In this document: piece by piece, positions 8,404 to 17,600 of the stretch
How the letters are laid out: each line of letters opens with the position of its first letter
How positions within the stretch are numbered: the first letter of the stretch is position 1
Assembly: GCF_029502005.1 (NCBI RefSeq)
Contig: NZ_JAMQOT010000002.1
Location: 62,001 to 126,000, forward strand
Reading direction: 5' to 3'
DNA from: Natrinema salsiterrestre
GTDB taxonomy: Archaea; Halobacteriota; Halobacteria; Halobacteriales; Natrialbaceae
Length of the DNA stretch: 64,000 bases
Translations under genes and position numbers: made by a program
The notes under the pieces: generated by a model
Seen by the model: only the letters and a program-made list of their open reading frames with translations
Databases searched by the model: none
What the model was told of the DNA's origin: nothing

Positions 8404-10305
8404 ATGACGTGGCAACTGACGCCGTACACCGTCCCGCTGGTACTCGCGACACTCCTCGGGATCGCCGGCGCGGTCGTCACGTGGCGACACCGATCGGGGC
8501 CGGTCGAAACCTGGGGAGCTATCGTTCAGGTCTCGGTCGGGCTGTGGGCGTTGCTGACGGTATGTACCGTCTCGAGCGTCCCGCTGGAGCTGAAGCTGTT
8601 CTGGTTTCGGTCCTTCCTGGTGGTGCCACCGTTGCTGACCGTTTCGACACTGTGCTTCGTCATTCACTTTACCGGTCGCGGTGACTGGCTCACCCGCCCT
8701 CGTCTCGTCGCTCTCTTCCTCTTTCCCGTCGCAACGCTGGTTCTCGTCGCGACGAACCACGTTCACGGGTACATGTTCGTCGATCCGCGGGTCGCGCACG
8801 GCTCGATCTCTCTCCTCGAGTACGATTTGCAGTGGGGGACGTACGCGGTCTTCGGACTGTCGTACGCGCTCGTGGTCGTCCATAGCACCATGCTCTCGCT
8901 GAAGATCTTGCGCTCGCGAAACGTCTATCGGCGGATCTCCTTCGTTATCATCGTGGCCACCGTCGGCTCCACGTCGATGACGCTCTTTTCGCTCGCAGAG
9001 GTGAGTCCGGCCCCGCCTCACTTCATGCTGTTGCCGCTCGCCTATCTCGCGTTCGGCACGCTGCTCATCGTCGGGACCTCGAGCATCACGGTCGCCAGGA
9101 AGGTCCCCGTCGATCGGGTGCTCGCAGTTCTGAGCCTGCAACGCGGAACCGTGGTGCCGCTGGCCAGGGACTTCGTGGTCGAAGCGGTCGACAACGGAAT
9201 TATCGTTTTCGACCGGAACGATCGCGTCGTCGACGTCAACTCGACTGCAAAGCGGCTGGCCGGGGGCGGCCGGCCGGTCGGCAAACACGTGACGGCGCTC
9301 GTTCCGTCCGAGATCGTCCTCCGAGCCGGCGACCTCGAGGCCGTCCTCGACGGCACGGAGCCGGTCCGCGAACTCCGGGAGGAACTGTGGATCCGGCTCG
9401 ACGACCGAGAGCGGTGTTACGACGTTCGGGTTTCGGCACTCGGCGACGACGACGACGACCCCGTCGGACACGTCGCCCTGATTCACGACATCACGGAACA
9501 GAAACGCCGCGAGGACCAACTCCGAGCGCGGGAACAGGAACTCGAACTCCAGACGGAGCAACTCGAGTATCAGAACGAACGGCTCGACCGGTTCGCGGGA
9601 ATCGTCTCCCACGACCTCCGAAATCCGCTCAACGTCGCTCAGGGCTATCTCGAGACGATGGTCAGTGAGATCGAGGACACCGACGCTGACGACGGGCCGG
9701 CGGACGTGACGGTCAGCGTCGAGCACCTCGAGCAAATAGACCGCTCGCACGACCGGATGGGCGATATCATCGAGGACGCCCTCGCGCTCGCCCGGCAGGG
9801 CAAGGCGATCACGGAGACCGAAGCCGTCGATCTCTCGGCCGTCGCCGAGGACGCGTGGGCGAACGTCGAGACGCGGAACGCGACGCTGGAACTCGGCGAC
9901 GACTGGTCGGTCGTGGCCGACCGGGACCGACTGCTGAACGTCTTCGAGAACCTGTTCCGGAACAGTCTGGAACACGGAACGCCCGGCGAGACGGAGGACG
10001 GCCGTGCGAGTCCGACCGTTCGCGTCGGTCGACTGGCCGACGGAACCGGGTTCTACGTCGAGGACGACGGCCCCGGGATTCCGGACGACCGGAAGGAGTC
10101 GGTGCTGGAAGAGGGATATACGACGGCTACCGACGGGACCGGGTTCGGTCTCGCGATCGTCCGGGACGTCACCAGGGCCCACGGCTGGTCGATCGCGGTG
10201 ACCGACGCCGCCGACGGCGGTGCGCGATTCGAAATCTCGGGCGTCGATGGGTCCGACGTCGACGACCCCGCCCTGCCGCCGCTCGGCCGGCGGAGCGCCG
10301 AGTGA
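8404..10305 (+). CDS. Membrane-bound sensor histidine kinase (7TM-PAS-HisKA-HATPase)
   Basis: The 633-residue protein has seven hydrophobic helices in the first 227 residues, matching the N-terminal 7TM sensor domain of archaeal histidine kinases. A PAS-type domain follows (about 255-365), then a coiled coil, the H-box with phospho-accepting His403 (IVSHDLRNPL), and an ATPase domain. The ATPase shows an N-box (ENLFRNSLEHG, about 515-525), G1 (DDGPGIP, 554-560) and G2 (GTGFGLAIV, 578-586). It should sense a membrane or intracellular signal and phosphorylate a response regulator. No regulator gene is adjacent, so it is an orphan kinase here. The ligand is unknown. Confidence 0.92.
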   Translation: MTWQLTPYTVPLVLATLLGIAGAVVTWRHRSGPVETWGAIVQVSVGLWALLTVCTVSSVPLELKLFWFRSFLVVPPLLTVSTLCFVIHFTGRGDWLTRPRLVALFLFPVATLVLVATNHVHGYMFVDPRVAHGSISLLEYDLQWGTYAVFGLSYALVVVHSTMLSLKILRSRNVYRRISFVIIVATVGSTSMTLFSLAEVSPAPPHFMLLPLAYLAFGTLLIVGTSSITVARKVPVDRVLAVLSLQRGTVVPLARDFVVEAVDNGIIVFDRNDRVVDVNSTAKRLAGGGRPVGKHVTALVPSEIVLRAGDLEAVLDGTEPVRELREELWIRLDDRERCYDVRVSALGDDDDDPVGHVALIHDITEQKRREDQLRAREQELELQTEQLEYQNERLDRFAGIVSHDLRNPLNVAQGYLETMVSEIEDTDADDGPADVTVSVEHLEQIDRSHDRMGDIIEDALALARQGKAITETEAVDLSAVAEDAWANVETRNATLELGDDWSVVADRDRLLNVFENLFRNSLEHGTPGETEDGRASPTVRVGRLADGTGFYVEDDGPGIPDDRKESVLEEGYTTATDGTGFGLAIVRDVTRAHGWSIAVTDAADGGARFEISGVDGSDVDDPALPPLGRRSAE

Positions 10306-10408
10306 ACCCGATCGGTTCGGGGCCGCGAGCCGGGGGCGACCTCGACCGCGGCACGCTGCGAGACGCGGACGGCAACAGCTTTCGCCGTGGAGCCACAGGC
10401 TGGGAACG

Positions 10409-11779
10409 ATGGCCACCGAGACGGACGACGATGATCGTGTCTACTACGTGATCAGCGATCTCCACATCGGCGGCGACGAACAGCTCGAGGACGTCGAGTT
10501 CCTCGGCGAGTTGCGCGCCTTCCTCGAGCGACTGGCGCGGACCGACGAGAACGCGGAGTTGATAATCAACGGCGACGCGTTCGGGCTCTGGGAGTTCACG
10601 ACGGTCGACGGGCTCGAGAAGTTCGAGGTCCTGGAAGAGACGTACCCGGAGCTGTTCGAGCAACTTCGAGCGACGGGGGAGAATATCCCCGTCACGCTGT
10701 TGCCGGGGAATCACGACCACGAGCTCGCGGCGTACGACGAGTACGTCGATCGGTTCGCGGCGTACAACGTGGACCTGGTCCAGGACCAGTCGATCGTTCG
10801 ACCGGTCGGCGATCAGGCGATTCACTTCGAGCACGGCCACCAGCAGGACGCCAACAACCGGATCGAGGACTGGGGGAACCCCTACGCGACGCCGCTGGGC
10901 TACTACTACAACACGCTCGTGACGAGCCGGGCGGGTCAGCTCTCCGACCGCGGCCGGTACAACTGGCTGAAGGACGTGCAGGCGGTCACCCCGACCGAGC
11001 GGATGCCGATCTGGCTCCTCTCGAAGTACTTCTACCGGGAGATGAACCCGCTGATACGCTACTCGCTGGTGCCGTTCCTGTTGCTGTTCAATATCAGCGC
11101 CCTCCTCGCGGTGCTGGCGGGACTGCATCTGACGGGGATCTGGTCGCTCCCGGTCACCTGGACGGAGGCGTTCCTCGAGCAGTTCGGCAGGGCCGGCACC
11201 GCGGCCTGGTTCCTCCTCACGCTCAACGTCGCCGTTGCCGGGCTGCTCCTGCTCATCGGGATTCCGCTGTACTTCATCCGTCGAGACATCAGGAAGACGA
11301 TCGATCGCTTCGGCGTGTTCGAGACGGAGCTCACCGTCGATCCGGTCGAATCGTACGAGGAGCGCGCTCGCGAGGTCTTCGCGGCGGAGCCGGAGACGAC
11401 GATCTTCTGCTTCGGGCACACTCACCGCCCGATGCTGACGGAAGTCGACGGCGGCGTGCTGGTCAACACGGGCACGTGGCTCAAGCGCCTCCACCGTCGC
11501 GACGGGATCATCGGCGTCCTCCCGCCGGTGTTCTACCCGTCGTACCAGCTGGCCGCCGTTCGCATCGCGCCCGAGTCGGAGAGCGAGACCGCGTCCGATG
11601 CGACGGGCGTCGCCGTCGAGTTCGAACGGTTCACGAAACCGAGCCCCGCGACGGAGGAACTGACGCGCACCGAGCGGTTCTTCACGGTCGGCCGCGAGCC
11701 CGTCCCCGACCTGCCGGATCGCCACGTCGTCGAGAATCCGGATCCGGAGACGGTCGACGCGCCGGAAGCGACCGACTGA
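10409..11779 (+). CDS. Metallophosphoesterase with two membrane helices
   Basis: The 456-residue protein carries the calcineurin-like metal-site motifs in order: Asp17 and His19 in SDLHIGG, Asp56 in INGDAFG, Asn101-His102 in PGNHDH, His142/His144 in EHGH, and GHTH at 336-339. Two strongly hydrophobic helices (about 217-240 and 265-290) are inserted between the EHGH and GHTH motifs, so the active site is assembled from segments on both sides of a membrane hairpin. ATG 10409 gives a compact N-terminus leading straight into the first motif. The substrate is unknown; membrane attachment suggests lipid-linked or envelope phosphoesters (inference). Confidence 0.85.
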   Translation: MATETDDDDRVYYVISDLHIGGDEQLEDVEFLGELRAFLERLARTDENAELIINGDAFGLWEFTTVDGLEKFEVLEETYPELFEQLRATGENIPVTLLPGNHDHELAAYDEYVDRFAAYNVDLVQDQSIVRPVGDQAIHFEHGHQQDANNRIEDWGNPYATPLGYYYNTLVTSRAGQLSDRGRYNWLKDVQAVTPTERMPIWLLSKYFYREMNPLIRYSLVPFLLLFNISALLAVLAGLHLTGIWSLPVTWTEAFLEQFGRAGTAAWFLLTLNVAVAGLLLLIGIPLYFIRRDIRKTIDRFGVFETELTVDPVESYEERAREVFAAEPETTIFCFGHTHRPMLTEVDGGVLVNTGTWLKRLHRRDGIIGVLPPVFYPSYQLAAVRIAPESESETASDATGVAVEFERFTKPSPATEELTRTERFFTVGREPVPDLPDRHVVENPDPETVDAPEATD

Positions 11780-11939
11780 TCGGCTCGAGTCCGCCACCGA
11801 GATCTTGCGCTCGTGGAGTCGTGGGCGATGCTCGGTACTCGGGCGCTCGCGCTGTGACTGAATAACCGCCGCGCAAGCGACCCGGATCGGTATCGGCGGA
11901 ATCGAACCGCTTACCCGCCGCCCGCAGCTACCGACCCGT

Positions 11940-12929
11940 ATGACAGCCGTAGTCGATGCGACGGACCTCGAGAAGCGCTACGGCGAGACGGTGGCGCTGT
12001 CGGGGGCGTCGCTGTCCGTCGAGAGCGGCGAGGTGTTCGGACTGATCGGGCCGAACGGGGCCGGCAAGACGACGCTCGTTCGCGCACTGACGGGGACGAC
12101 CGAGCCCGACACGGGAACGGCGCGGATCCTCGGCGAGTCGCCGGCGGCCGTCGATCGCGACCGGCTGGGCGTCCTGCCACAGGAGTTCTCGCCGCCGGCC
12201 CGCCTCAGCGCCCGCGAACTCCTGTCTTACTACGCGGGACTCTACGACGACCCGCGCGATCCCGACGACGTCCTCGCCGACGTCGGTCTCGTCGACGCCG
12301 GCGAGACCTGGTACGAGGATCTCTCAGGGGGACAGCAACGGCGGGTCTGCGTCGGCTCCGCGCTGGTCAACGATCCCGACCTCCTCTTTCTCGACGAGCC
12401 GACGACCGGCATCGACCCCGCCGGTCGTCGCACCGTCTGGGGACTGATCGAGGACCTCGCCGCCGATGGGACCACTGTCGTCCTCACGACGCACGACATG
12501 GCCGAAGCCGAACGCCTCGCCGACCGCGTCGGCCTGCTCGCCGACGGGAGCCTCGTCGCGCAGGGCACGCCCGAAGCCCTCGTCCGCGACCACGGCGGCT
12601 CGAGCCGGCTCACGATCGAGACGGCGGCCGATCCGGCCGCCTTCGCCGACCTCGAGTACCCGGTCGAACGCCCGAATCAGGGACGGGGCCGGAGCCCCGA
12701 CAGCGCGGTCGTCGTTCGGGACGTCGATCCCGCCGCGATCGGAACGGTGGTCGACTACCTCGAGGCGCGCGATATCGAGTACACCGAGCTCTCGTGGGCC
12801 GAACCGGACCTCGAGGACGTCTATCTCGAGCTGGCCGACACGACCGAGCGGGAGCGAACGGATCGACTGGGCGGCGGGGACGGCGGAACCGGCGAATCGG
12901 ATCTCGCACAGGCGGGTGAGACGGCGTGA
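11940..12929 (+). CDS. ABC-2 type transporter ATP-binding protein
   Basis: The 329-residue protein is an ABC ATPase with Walker A GPNGAGKTT at 37-45, signature LSGGQQRR, Walker B LLFLDEPTTGID and the switch His in TTHDM. A C-terminal extension of about 90 residues after the ATPase core is typical of drug, antibiotic or lipid exporters of the DrrA/CcmA type. It overlaps the start of the permease gene (GTGA, 12926-12929), so the two are translationally coupled. The substrate is not deducible. The start follows a TATA-like CTTACC stretch at about 11910. Confidence 0.9.
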   Translation: MTAVVDATDLEKRYGETVALSGASLSVESGEVFGLIGPNGAGKTTLVRALTGTTEPDTGTARILGESPAAVDRDRLGVLPQEFSPPARLSARELLSYYAGLYDDPRDPDDVLADVGLVDAGETWYEDLSGGQQRRVCVGSALVNDPDLLFLDEPTTGIDPAGRRTVWGLIEDLAADGTTVVLTTHDMAEAERLADRVGLLADGSLVAQGTPEALVRDHGGSSRLTIETAADPAAFADLEYPVERPNQGRGRSPDSAVVVRDVDPAAIGTVVDYLEARDIEYTELSWAEPDLEDVYLELADTTERERTDRLGGGDGGTGESDLAQAGETA

Positions 12930-13699
12930 GTCGGATGGGGCGCGTTCGCGCCGAGACCAGCGCCGGCTGGCGGTCGTTCGTCCGCCGCCGGACGGCGGTC
13001 TTCTTCACCTTCTTCTTCCCGGTGATCCTGATCGTCATCTTCGGCGCGCTGATCCGCACCGATCCCGCGGGCGGCGGCCTGTTCACCGAGCCCGCGGCGT
13101 TCTACGTGCCGGGCTACCTCGCCGTCGTCGTCCTCTTCACGCCGCTGTCGCGGATGGGCAGCGAGGTCGCGCGCCACCGCGAGGGGAGCCGCTTCGAGAA
13201 GCTCGCGACGACGCCGCTGACCCGCGGCGAGTGGTTGCTCGCCCAGACGGTCGTCAACGCGGCGATCATCGGGCTCGCCAGCCTGCTCATCCTCGGACTC
13301 GTCATACTGCTGACCGGCGCCGAGATCGTCTTCTCGCCGCTGCTCGTGCCGTACGTCCTCGTCGGCGTCGTCTGCTTTTGCGGCGTCGGCGCGATGCTCG
13401 GCAGCTACACCGACTCGCAGGACGGCGCGGTCGCCGCCAGCAACGGGATCGGGCTCCCCTTGCTCTTCCTCTCGGAGACCTTCGTCTCCCTCGAGCAGCT
13501 TCCCGGCTGGTTCGAGCCGCTCGTGAACCTCTCGCCGCTGACGTACTTCGCGCGCGGCGTGCGGGCCGCGACCTACTCGGGGTCGGAGACGCCTGCGGTG
13601 GCCGGCGTCGACCCCGCGCTCGCGAACCTCGCGATTCTCGCCGTCCTCGCGGTCGTCGCGTTCGCGCTGGGCGCGCGGTCGATCCCGCAGACGGACTGA
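12926..13699 (+). CDS. ABC-2 type transporter permease
   Basis: The 257-residue, GTG-initiated protein has about six hydrophobic helices, a first helix rich in Phe (VFFTFFFPVIL), and the ABC-2 segment NLSPLTYFARGVRAATY near residue 205. The GTG overlaps the TGA of the ATPase gene, so the two subunits are made together. The pair should form an exporter in the cytoplasmic membrane; export of a hydrophobic compound is the family norm. Confidence 0.9.
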   Translation: MSRMGRVRAETSAGWRSFVRRRTAVFFTFFFPVILIVIFGALIRTDPAGGGLFTEPAAFYVPGYLAVVVLFTPLSRMGSEVARHREGSRFEKLATTPLTRGEWLLAQTVVNAAIIGLASLLILGLVILLTGAEIVFSPLLVPYVLVGVVCFCGVGAMLGSYTDSQDGAVAASNGIGLPLLFLSETFVSLEQLPGWFEPLVNLSPLTYFARGVRAATYSGSETPAVAGVDPALANLAILAVLAVVAFALGARSIPQTD

Positions 13700-13774
13700 C
13701 GGGATCGATCGGAGAGCGCTCGCCCGCGAGAACGAACCGATTTACGCCCGGCACTCGAATCGTCGCCAATCAGT

Positions 13775-15145
13775 ATGCGCTCGGGCCACCCCACGGAGCA
13801 GGCTGTCGGTATGGAGTACTACGTCAGCGACGCCGACGGCGTCGGCGGCCGCCTTCGCGAGGACGACGCGGACTTTCGGGTGCGCGAACTCGAGCGCTTC
13901 GACACCGAGCCGGTCGACGCGCCGACGGACGCCTACCCGCACCTCGTCTTCCGAGCCACGCTGCAGGGGTGGGACACCAACGACTTCGCCTCGCGGCTGT
14001 CGGACGCGCTCGGGACCTCCCGCGAGCAGGTCAACTGGGCGGGGACGAAGGACAAGTACGCGATAACGACGCAGCTGTTCTCGGTCTACGGGGCCGATCC
14101 CGTGGATCTCCCCGAGATCGACGGGGTCGAGATCGAGGTCCTGGGGCGAGCCGGCCGAAACCTCGAGTTCGGCGATCTCGCGGGCAACGAGTTCGAACTC
14201 GTGGTCACCGATCCCGAGCGCCCGGACAACGCCGCTGCGATCACCGAGGAGTTGAGCGAGTTCGGCGGCCTCGAGGCCGACGACGGCGACGTCGATTCGG
14301 ACGCCGAAACCGACGCGTCGATCGGCGTCCCCAACTTCTTCGGCCAGCAGCGCTTCGGGAGCCGCCGGCCGGTTACCCACAAAGTGGGCCTCGCGATCGC
14401 TCGCGACGACTGGGAGGGGGCAGTGATGGCCTATCTCGGCAACCCGACCGAGGCCGAACCGGAGGGGACGCAGGAAGCCAGAGCGTTCGTCGAAGAGAGT
14501 CGCAACTGGCAGGAGGCGCTCGAGCGGGTGCCACACCGCCTCCGCTACGAGCGCTCGATGATCCACGCGCTGGCCGAGTACGACGGCGAGCCCGGTCCCG
14601 AACAGTTCCGGGAGGCCCTCGAGCGGGTCCCCTCGAACCTCCAGCGGCTGTTCGTCCACGCGGCACAGTCATACGCGTTCAACCTGATGCTGAGCGAGCG
14701 CCTCGAGCGCGGTCTGCCCTTCGATCGCCCGGTCGCGGGCGACGTCGTCTGCTTCGCCGATACCGACGCACCGGACGGACTCGAACTCCCCGACACGGAC
14801 CGGCTCCAGCGCGTCGACGAGCGCCGCGTCGACTCGGTGACCCGCCACTGCGAGCGCGGCCGGGCGTTCGTCACCGCGCCGCTGGTCGGCACCGAGACGG
14901 AACTGGCCGACGGCGAGCAGGGCGAGATCGAACGCGCCGTGCTCGACGAACTGGGCCTCGAGCCGGCGGATTTCGACTTGCCCGGGGAGTTCGACTCGAG
15001 CGGAACGCGCCGCGCGATGCTCCTCCGGACGGACCTGCGCCTCGAGACCGAGCCGCTGACCCTCGAGTTCGCGCTCCCGAAGGGATCGTACGCGACGGTC
15101 GTCTCGCGGGAGTACCTGAAGGTCGATCCGGTCGATCTCGGGTGA
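13775..15145 (+). CDS. truD: tRNA pseudouridine synthase TruD
   Basis: The 456-residue product is a TruD-family enzyme converting uridine 13 of tRNA to pseudouridine. The catalytic aspartate is Asp93 in the AGTKDKYA motif, preceded by the family segment [12 protein letters not shown]. The later segment [15 protein letters not shown] is the TruD-specific RNA-binding motif. A short acidic insertion ([14 protein letters not shown] type, about 165-185) is a halophile-style addition. A second in-frame ATG at codon 13 ([10 protein letters not shown]) is an alternative start close to other archaeal family members. Confidence 0.93.
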   Translation: MRSGHPTEQAVGMEYYVSDADGVGGRLREDDADFRVRELERFDTEPVDAPTDAYPHLVFRATLQGWDTNDFASRLSDALGTSREQVNWAGTKDKYAITTQLFSVYGADPVDLPEIDGVEIEVLGRAGRNLEFGDLAGNEFELVVTDPERPDNAAAITEELSEFGGLEADDGDVDSDAETDASIGVPNFFGQQRFGSRRPVTHKVGLAIARDDWEGAVMAYLGNPTEAEPEGTQEARAFVEESRNWQEALERVPHRLRYERSMIHALAEYDGEPGPEQFREALERVPSNLQRLFVHAAQSYAFNLMLSERLERGLPFDRPVAGDVVCFADTDAPDGLELPDTDRLQRVDERRVDSVTRHCERGRAFVTAPLVGTETELADGEQGEIERAVLDELGLEPADFDLPGEFDSSGTRRAMLLRTDLRLETEPLTLEFALPKGSYATVVSREYLKVDPVDLG

Positions 15146-15242
15146 CGGGTTCGGCTCGGTACCGTCGCTCCCGACGCGACAGCCGGCGGGTTTTAGGGAG
15201 GTATAGCGAGTACCCAACGAGCGTGATTGTCACCGCGACTCA

Positions 15243-15566
15243 GTGTCCGACGACGAGGGTCGCTCGAGCATGATCGGGACGAGCGAGACCCGCGAAATCG
15301 TCGACTGGCGGAAGACGACCGAGGACGGGGAGACGGTGTACGAAATCGAGTACAGCGAACCCGTACCGGAACCGACGGGCAGATCGAAGACGCTGTTCGG
15401 CGCGAGCAGCGGCGGGACGGTTCCGGCCGGCGAGCAGTACTTCGAGCTGCCGGACGGCGAGCGGATCCCCGCGTCGGAAGCGGTGTTCGACGCCGAGGGA
15501 ACGACGCTGCGAGTGCGCCGCCGGTCGTCGCTGGCGGCTCGGCTCCGGCGATACCTGCCGTGGTGA
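15243..15566 (+). CDS. Hypothetical protein (107 aa)
   Basis: A GTG-started frame with halophilic composition: acidic N-terminal half (DWRKTTEDGETVYEIEY), a central loop with GASSGGTVPAGEQYF, then FELPDGERIPASEAVFD, and a basic tail ending in ARLRRYLPW. A TATA-like GGTTTTAGG at about 15190 is upstream. An in-frame ATG ten codons in is an alternative start. The family is not recognised; the basic, aromatic C-terminus could contact membrane or nucleic acid. Confidence 0.65.
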   Translation: MSDDEGRSSMIGTSETREIVDWRKTTEDGETVYEIEYSEPVPEPTGRSKTLFGASSGGTVPAGEQYFELPDGERIPASEAVFDAEGTTLRVRRRSSLAARLRRYLPW

Positions 15567-15586
15567 CGTGGCTACTGTTCACCCAC

Positions 15587-16111
15587 TCACTCGAGAACGT
15601 CCCGGAGAACTGCGCCGAAGCCAGCCGCGCCGATACAGATCGCGAGGATGCCGCCGACGCCGGTCAGTGCGAGCGCGCCGCTCAAGGCGGCGGCGACCAG
15701 CAGACGTTTGAACCACTCGTCGTCGTTGCGCCCGACGAGTCGGTCGGCGATCGCGAGGTACGCGATCGCAGCACCGACCGCCCAGATCAGATACGCGGCC
15801 AGGGCGAGCGGAATTGCGACGATGGCCCCGATGATGGTGACGAACAGGAGCACGGTCACCAGCACGATCGCTATCAGCGAGACGATCCCGTAGGCGAAGG
15901 TCCCCACGGGATCCTCGAGCACGTTCCCCATCATCCGGTCGGTGTACTCGGGACGGATCGCGATCAGGATCGCGCCGACGACCAGCGTGGTCAGAAAAGC
16001 ACTGATCGCGCCGCCGAGGAGCCCGCCGGTCGCTCCGATATCGACCTCGACGCCGGGATCCGCCTGAGCGATTACCGCGACTGCGAGACTCGCGTCCGTG
16101 AACCCGATCAT
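15587..16111 (-). CDS. Integral membrane protein (174 aa)
   Basis: After a short N-terminal segment the protein has four hydrophobic stretches, rich in Ile/Val/Ala: about 28-48, 70-98, 98-118 and 138-165. The pattern with FAYGIVSLIAIVLVTVLLF and VTIIGAIVAIPLALAAY resembles the membrane part of polymer-forming cytoskeletal (bactofilin-associated) proteins found in haloarchaea. That is a composition-level similarity only. It is transcribed toward the 107-aa gene and away from the zinc-ribbon gene. Confidence 0.7.
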   Translation of the reverse strand: MIGFTDASLAVAVIAQADPGVEVDIGATGGLLGGAISAFLTTLVVGAILIAIRPEYTDRMMGNVLEDPVGTFAYGIVSLIAIVLVTVLLFVTIIGAIVAIPLALAAYLIWAVGAAIAYLAIADRLVGRNDDEWFKRLLVAAALSGALALTGVGGILAICIGAAGFGAVLRDVLE

Positions 16112-16205
16112 ATTCCCTGTATTTCAGTCGCAGATATAAACTGCAGTGGTGGCGATTCCCCGCCTTCGCTGGTAGCCTTTTGTCGGCTCGAGCCCTACCA
16201 TCCCC

Positions 16206-16655
16206 ATGCGCAGCAAACGCGTACAGCGGGAGGTGGACGAACTCGTCGCGCAGGGGTGGACGATCGAGGAGGAGACGCCGGATCGGGTCGTGATGGTCGA
16301 TCGGGAGTTCGGCTCGATCCTCTCTCACGTCCTGGTCGCGCTCCTCACGTTCTGGTTCACGATGGGAGTCGGGAACCTCGTCTGGGGCGCGTACAATTAC
16401 GTCAGCAAGTCCCGACGCCGGGTTCTCTGGGACGACGGTACCAGCTGTCCGTCCTGTGGTGTGGACGTTCCGCCCTCGGCAGACTACTGCCCGGCCTGCG
16501 GCGACGACCTCGAGTCGGTCACCGACCCGAACGGCGGGATCGCCTGTCCGGAGTGTGACGCGGTCGCCGCCGAGGGATCGCGGTTCTGCCCGGCCTGCGG
16601 GACGAAACTCGCCGCCACGTTCGGTGGATCCGCCGGGAACCGAACTGATACGTAG
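16206..16655 (+). CDS. Membrane-linked double zinc-ribbon protein
   Basis: The 149-residue protein has a basic N-terminus, one hydrophobic segment (about 38-62, VLVALLTFWFTMGVGNLVWG) and two zinc ribbons. The first is CPSCG...YCPACG and the second CPECD...FCPACG, giving eight cysteines. The ribbons sit in the cytoplasm or at the membrane face and probably mediate protein or nucleic acid contact. A TATA-like CCTTTTGT at about 16176 lies 27 bases from the ATG. surE begins 27 bases after the stop, so the two may be co-transcribed. Confidence 0.75.
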   Translation: MRSKRVQREVDELVAQGWTIEEETPDRVVMVDREFGSILSHVLVALLTFWFTMGVGNLVWGAYNYVSKSRRRVLWDDGTSCPSCGVDVPPSADYCPACGDDLESVTDPNGGIACPECDAVAAEGSRFCPACGTKLAATFGGSAGNRTDT

Positions 16656-16681
16656 CTCGCTCGCTACGCAACGACCAGGCA

Positions 16682-17521
16682 ATGGTACTGGACTCGGACC
16701 CCCACATTCTGCTGACGAACGACGACGGGATCGACGCGCCCGGCATCCGCGGACTGTACGACGCGCTGTCGACGGTCGGCACGGTCACCGTCGTCGCGCC
16801 CGACCGAAATCGGAGCGCGGTCGGCCGATCGCTCTCCTACGGGCGGACGAAATCCTCGGACGACGACGACCTCTCCGTGGATCTGGCCGACAGCGCCTTC
16901 ACCGTCCCGGTCCCCCACACCGACCACGAACTTGGCTACGCCGTCGACGGCACCCCCTGCGACTGCGCCATCGTCGGCACGAAGGGCCTCGAGCCGTCGC
17001 CCGACATCGTGGTCTCGGGCTGTAACTCCGGGGCGAACCTCGGCGCGTACGTCTTCTCCCGGTCCGGGACCGTCAGCGCCGCGATGGAGGCGGCGTTCCT
17101 CGGGACGCCGTCGATCGCCGTCTCGCTGGACACGCTGGGCTACGACGAGGAGCTCGAGCCGGCGGACTTCGAGCGAGCGGGCGAGATCACGGCAGCCCTC
17201 GTCGACGGGGTCCCCGGAACCGGGCTGTTCGATCGCGTCGATTATCTGAACGTCAACGTCCCCCGTCCCGATCGCGAACCCAACGGCGTCGCACTGACGC
17301 GACCGACCGAAATCTACGAGATGGACGCGACGTTCGAGGACGGCGCGTTTCAGCTGACCAACCGACTCTGGCAGCAGATGGCCAACCGAGACATTCCCGA
17401 CGGGGAGGACACCGACCGTCACGCCGTCCTCGAGGAAGAAGTGTCGATCTCTCCGCTCCGGGTGCCCTACGAGATCGTCGACACGGAACCGGTTCGGCAC
17501 ATCCTCGACGATATCGTGTAA
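16682..17521 (+). CDS. surE: 5'/3'-nucleotidase SurE
   Basis: The 279-residue product shows the SurE metal-site signature LLTNDDGIDAPG (Asp14, Asp15), the conserved Ser45 in APDRNRSAVG, and the asparagine in SGCNSGANLG. These proteins are divalent-metal phosphatases that dephosphorylate nucleoside monophosphates. The SRSGTVSAAMEAAFLG segment is the family core. The initiator is ATG 16682, following the zinc-ribbon gene on the same strand. The pilus ATPase gene starts 80 bases downstream behind its own promoter-like sequence. Confidence 0.94.
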   Translation: MVLDSDPHILLTNDDGIDAPGIRGLYDALSTVGTVTVVAPDRNRSAVGRSLSYGRTKSSDDDDLSVDLADSAFTVPVPHTDHELGYAVDGTPCDCAIVGTKGLEPSPDIVVSGCNSGANLGAYVFSRSGTVSAAMEAAFLGTPSIAVSLDTLGYDEELEPADFERAGEITAALVDGVPGTGLFDRVDYLNVNVPRPDREPNGVALTRPTEIYEMDATFEDGAFQLTNRLWQQMANRDIPDGEDTDRHAVLEEEVSISPLRVPYEIVDTEPVRHILDDIV

Positions 17522-17600
17522 CACAACCTATTAATTTCCCGTCACCTCAGAAGCCAGTAACATTTAGACGGTCGGCTCACAACGAGTATCCGACCTATCG

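Noticed and set aside
12466-15273. Long plus-strand frame across the ABC genes and truD
   Set aside because: It overlaps three real genes in another frame and has arginine-rich shadow composition.
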